16,733 nt of DNA, taken from Candidatus Dormiibacterota bacterium. GTDB taxonomy: Bacteria > Chloroflexota > Dormibacteria > UBA8260 > Bog-877. The stretch spans positions 1 to 16,733 of the forward strand of contig PLTL01000044.1 in the NCBI GenBank assembly GCA_003164475.1. The letters are read 5' to 3'. Under the pieces are notes generated by a model. That model worked only from the letters and a program-made list of their open reading frames with translations. It did no database searches and was not told where the DNA came from. Position numbers and translations under genes: made by a program. Numbering within the stretch: the stretch's first letter is position 1; each line of letters opens with the position of its first letter. Shown one piece after another: positions 14,522 to 16,733 of the stretch.

Positions 14522-14954
14522 CGAATCTCACCGCATCGCCCTCGGTGCCCAGCTGGTGCAACTCCTCTGGGCCATGCCCGGCAGCACCGGTAGGGTGCGG
14601 CCAGGGTACCTCTCGTGGCAAGCGGCCTTCACTCCCACCACGCGCAGCGCCACGTACACCGTCCGGGTGAGCTACCGGGCTGGTGAATCGCGCCCGGAAG
14701 TGATGGTAGTCAGCCCCCCGCTGGTCGCTCGAGGGGATGGGCAGCCGATTCCGCACGTCTTCCCCCGGAACCGGCCCTGCCTGCACCTGCCTGGAGAGTG
14801 GACGAGCGACATGTGGATGCACCAGACCGTCATCCCATGGGTTTCCGAGTGGCTCTTCTTCTACGAGTTGTGGCTAGCGACCGGCTCATGGATGGGGCGC
14901 GGTCATGATGGAGCGAAGCCGAGCACGGCCGAGGTAGTACCCGGAGCGGCCTAA
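14514..14954 (+). CDS. Stand-alone E2-like protein of short type II CBASS
   Basis: 146 aa from the GTG at 14514, overlapping the CD-NTase end by 8 nt. Only coupling to the upstream gene, not a clear Shine-Dalgarno, supports the start. The pattern is that of the E2-like proteins of short type II CBASS: SATYTVRVSYRAGESRPEVMVVSPPL (45-70, beta strands), PHVF (80-83), PCLHLPGEW (88-96) with the candidate catalytic Cys89, TVIPWVSEWLFFYELWLATG (105-124), and SWMGRGHDG (125-133, His131). Such proteins lack the E1 part of Cap2 and are thought to form a thioester with the C-terminus of the CD-NTase and so prime it. No JAB peptidase (Cap3) gene follows, as is normal for the short form. The 146-aa length fits an E2-only protein. 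Confidence 0.85.
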   Translation: MVDESHRIALGAQLVQLLWAMPGSTGRVRPGYLSWQAAFTPTTRSATYTVRVSYRAGESRPEVMVVSPPLVARGDGQPIPHVFPRNRPCLHLPGEWTSDMWMHQTVIPWVSEWLFFYELWLATGSWMGRGHDGAKPSTAEVVPGAA

Positions 14955-14990
14955 CTCCTCATGGGACCGCGAACCAGGACGGTCGCTCCG
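14942..14990 (+). terminator. Hairpin at the end of the CBASS operon
   Basis: CGGAGCG (14942-14948), inside the last codons of the E2-like gene, pairs with CGCTCCG (14984-14990). An inner GACCG/CGGTC stem (14965-14969 and 14980-14984) is an alternative fold. There is no T-tract. It may end the operon or protect its mRNA. Confidence 0.4.
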
Positions 14991-15294
14991 AGTCCCCTCA
15001 GCAACACTCCTCCCCCAGAGGGGCGCCGGCGGCGGTGTGGGAGGCACTGGCGAGCATCACTTGAGGGCCGGTTCGGAGAGACGGCAAGGCCCCTCCCGAA
15101 CGCCACCGTCGGCGTTCATCCAGTCGCGGGAGACAGTGAACGGGCCCCACCGTCGACCCGGGTGTGATGGCCGGCCTGCCATACAACGAGCTCGCCAACC
15201 CATCCAGGCTTCACCAGCTAGCCGCGGCGTCGCGGCTCGCCGCACATCGCTGGTCCGCCATTGGCCGTGCTGACGTCGCGAGTCGGCTTCCCTC
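14991..15294. other. Intergenic region with two perfect hairpins
   Basis: No credible gene on either strand. Two perfect 7-bp stems are seen: GAACGCC/GGCGTTC (15098-15104 and 15111-15117, 6-nt loop) and AGCCGCG/CGCGGCT (15220-15226 and 15231-15237, 4-nt loop). They could be terminators, a small RNA, or regulatory stems ahead of the next gene. Confidence 0.4.
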
Positions 15295-15300
15295 TAGGAT
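15295..15300 (+). promoter_or_regulatory. -10 box (TAGGAT) for a leaderless gene
   Basis: TAGGAT ends 8 nt before the ATG at 15309, the same gap as at 396 and 7488. CTGACG (15270-15275) is a possible -35 box with a 19-nt spacer. No Shine-Dalgarno precedes the ATG. Confidence 0.55.
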
Positions 15301-15308
15301 CCCGTTGC

Positions 15309-16148
15309 ATGGCAAACCCAAACGAACAGAGACTTGCGACTGCGCTCGTCGAGAGACTCTCCCGCGAACAGGTTGCCTGCCATGACATCCCCACCGGCCC
15401 ACAGAAGACGCCCGACTGCCGGTTCGTGGATAGTCGCGGACACGAATACGTGGTGGAGGTCACGCGCCTCCTCTGGCCCCCGGCGTTGGCGGCCTACAAC
15501 TTCGTCGTGGAGAAGGTGAGCCGCGTCCTTGAGCCCGATCTCGGAGGTCCGTCGTACATCTTGTACTTCAGGCCCGATCTCTTCCCGGGCGGACTGGTCT
15601 CTCGAGCAGACGCCAACGGGATCGTCAATGCGGTGCGCGCGCAGCTCGCGCTTGGATCCCTTCCAGAGCCCTTCACGCCACTGCCCGGCTACGAGATCCG
15701 CCCGTCGGACTCACAGGGCTCCTGGATTGAGCCCTGGCCGGTCGTGCCGGATCTCGCCTACGACATCGTCAACACGGATCCAGCTGCGCGAGCCCTTCAG
15801 GATGGCTTCGAGGCCATGGTCGAAGAGGCGGACGAGAAGCTGCAAAACTGGTCGGGCAGGCGCATCCTCCTGGTGGACATTGCCCAGTCCGGGTTGGATG
15901 AGATGTTCCACGCGGTGTATCTCAAGGGTCCGCCCCCGCTGCTCGCGGCTTGGGCTGACGCTCTGGTGGGACGCTGGCCAGAGGTCGAAGAGGTCTATCT
16001 GGAACCCGGCGTGCCGGTATGGACGAGTGCGATGAAGGGAGGGAGCACCGCGATGCCCTGGCACGCCGTTCGGGCTCCGACCAGGTTTGCCGGCCAGCCG
16101 CGGGGCGTGCACATCCAGATGCGCCCGCCGCCGATGAGGCTCGTGTAG
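15309..16148 (+). CDS. Hypothetical protein with a possible PD-(D/E)XK-like core
   Basis: 279 aa from the ATG at 15309, chosen by the leaderless -10 box. The frame is open further upstream to 15261 but with no promoter support. The N-terminus has NEQRLATALVERL (Glu6), then TPDCRFVDS (Pro35-Asp36) and YVVEVTRL (Glu50-Val-Thr52). This spacing is like a PD-(D/E)XK nuclease core in which the usual Lys is replaced by Thr. The rest (WPPALAAYNFVVEKVSRVL ... MVEEADEKLQNWSGRRILLVDIAQ) is mixed alpha/beta without membrane segments or further motifs. It lies between a CBASS operon and a type I restriction gene, so a defence role is plausible. I do not recognise the family, and the nuclease reading rests on one short motif. 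Confidence 0.6.
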   Translation: MANPNEQRLATALVERLSREQVACHDIPTGPQKTPDCRFVDSRGHEYVVEVTRLLWPPALAAYNFVVEKVSRVLEPDLGGPSYILYFRPDLFPGGLVSRADANGIVNAVRAQLALGSLPEPFTPLPGYEIRPSDSQGSWIEPWPVVPDLAYDIVNTDPAARALQDGFEAMVEEADEKLQNWSGRRILLVDIAQSGLDEMFHAVYLKGPPPLLAAWADALVGRWPEVEEVYLEPGVPVWTSAMKGGSTAMPWHAVRAPTRFAGQPRGVHIQMRPPPMRLV

Positions 16149-16169
16149 GAACTTCTGAAAGTCAGTTCC
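16148..16169 (+). terminator. Short inverted repeat after the 15309-16148 gene
   Basis: GGAACT (16148-16153) pairs with AGTTCC (16164-16169) around a 10-nt loop. It overlaps the last base of the stop codon. It is short and has no T-tract, so only a weak terminator candidate, and it could serve both converging genes. Confidence 0.3.
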
Positions 16170-16452
16170 ACGCTCCCCGAGCGAGGGGGGTCCAGCCCGC
16201 GGCCGTCCCGGCCGTGTTGGAACAGCTGATGGTGTCGAGCCGGCGGAAGGCCCCATACCGCACCGCACCAGGTGAGACCGGCAAGCTTCCAAGGACCGCT
16301 TTGGCGTCAAGTCTCGCCGCGCCGAGTGTCGCCTCCACGCACTGAAACACCGGCCACTGACCCTTGTTGAAGAAGACCTCCGCAGCAACGTCGACGACGC
16401 GCTGCTGCGAGACCGTAAGGGGGAGCAAAGAGTCGATCGACCACTTCGTCAA
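16162..16452 (-). pseudogene. Fragment of a hypothetical protein downstream of hsdR
   Basis: An open frame of 96 codons starting at a TTG (16452), 30 nt after the HsdR stop and in the same frame. The first 65 residues (LPLTVSQQRVVDVAAEVFFNKGQWP, then ATLGAARLDAKAVLGSLP) look like the N-terminal helical domain found in longer actinobacterial hypotheticals. After RYGAFRR the sequence becomes low-quality (DTISCSNTAGTAAGWTPLARG) and stops, as if the rest had been lost by a frameshift or deletion. There is no ATG start. It could also be a genuine short gene, but the abrupt change in character argues for a remnant. Confidence 0.45.
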
Positions 16453-16482
16453 TCTGAGTGGTTCGGCTCGACATACCCACGA

Positions 16483-16733
16483 CTACGCCACCTCGGACCC
16501 CGAGCTTGCGGCATCGGGCCCGGTGTCGTGGAGCTGCCGGTAGATCCTGGTGGCGTACAAGTCGAGGAGTGCCTTCTTGAACTCCGCATCATCCAGGATG
16601 CGCCGGAAGATGGCCTCGTTCTCGTCCACGCGGGCCATGATGGTGGGGAGGAAGCGCTGATCGAAGACGAGCCGGAAGTTCTCGAGGGTATTCGCCCTCG
16701 CCTGCGCGACCACCTCCGAGTCCGCCAACCAGG
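16483..16733 (-). CDS. hsdR: Type I restriction endonuclease subunit R, C-terminal end (partial)
   Basis: About 83 codons, running off the right edge of the window and ending in TAG at 16485-16483. The pattern is the C-terminal helical part of HsdR: AQARANTLENFRLVFDQRF, then VDENEAIFRRILDDAEFKKALLDLYATRIYRQL. HsdR is the ATP-dependent motor and nuclease of type I restriction-modification, working with HsdM and HsdS, which would lie upstream outside the window. There is no ATG in this part; the frame continues beyond 16728 (a TTG there is internal). The tail after YRQL is short and Gly/Ser-rich. Confidence 0.8.
   Translation of the reverse strand, partial: WLADSEVVAQARANTLENFRLVFDQRFLPTIMARVDENEAIFRRILDDAEFKKALLDLYATRIYRQLHDTGPDAASSGSEVA

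Noticed and set aside
1..16733. CRISPR array or retron/group II intron reverse transcriptase
   Set aside because: No regularly spaced repeats and no protein with a reverse-transcriptase motif were seen. The structured leader near 9934-10160 was considered as an intron remnant, but no domain V-like hairpin was recognised.

Overview
This window looks like part of a defence and mobility island on a high-GC chromosome, most likely from an actinobacterium. The reasons are the strong G/C third-codon bias, the frequent GTG starts, and the TANNNT -10 boxes lying 7-8 nt upstream of several start codons, which is the pattern of leaderless transcription. No rRNA, tRNA or CRISPR array was seen, and no gene allows a species call.

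Left part (1-5750): a possible tail of an unknown gene is followed by one very large GmrSD-like (DUF262 + DUF1524) type IV restriction protein. It carries an alkyltransferase-like domain and two tandem copies of a C-terminal module. On the opposite strand lie a PIN-domain nuclease-like protein with a membrane segment (3748-4839) and an unrecognised upstream neighbour (4971-5654).

Middle part (5750-9790): a short conserved-looking protein plus a DUF2335 membrane protein; a complete IS1-type DDE transposase gene on the minus strand; a divergent two-gene operon of an unknown 207-aa protein and an XRE/ImmA-IrrE regulator-protease; a small GRRGG...KAAAARW protein; and a short MerR-like HTH protein that may be cut at its C-terminus. 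This block lies between two inverted copies of a 16-bp sequence that resembles the terminal repeats of IS21-type elements.

Right part (9790-16733): a 676-aa protein with ParB-like motifs behind a hairpin-rich 415-bp leader. It is followed by a compact three-gene CBASS anti-phage operon: patatin phospholipase effector, CD-NTase, and a stand-alone E2-like protein. Genes two and three overlap their predecessors, and the CD-NTase ends in Gly-Gly. After a hairpin-rich gap come a leaderless possible PD-(D/E)XK-type protein and, on the minus strand, the C-terminal end of a type I restriction HsdR subunit followed by a fragmentary hypothetical gene.

Together the window joins modified-DNA restriction (GmrSD), type I restriction (HsdR) and abortive cyclic-nucleotide signalling (CBASS) with several uncharacterised modules that sit where new defence genes usually sit. 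In the CBASS operon the expected logic is this: the E2-like protein primes the CD-NTase through its C-terminus, the CD-NTase makes a cyclic nucleotide on infection, and the patatin effector then degrades membrane phospholipid.
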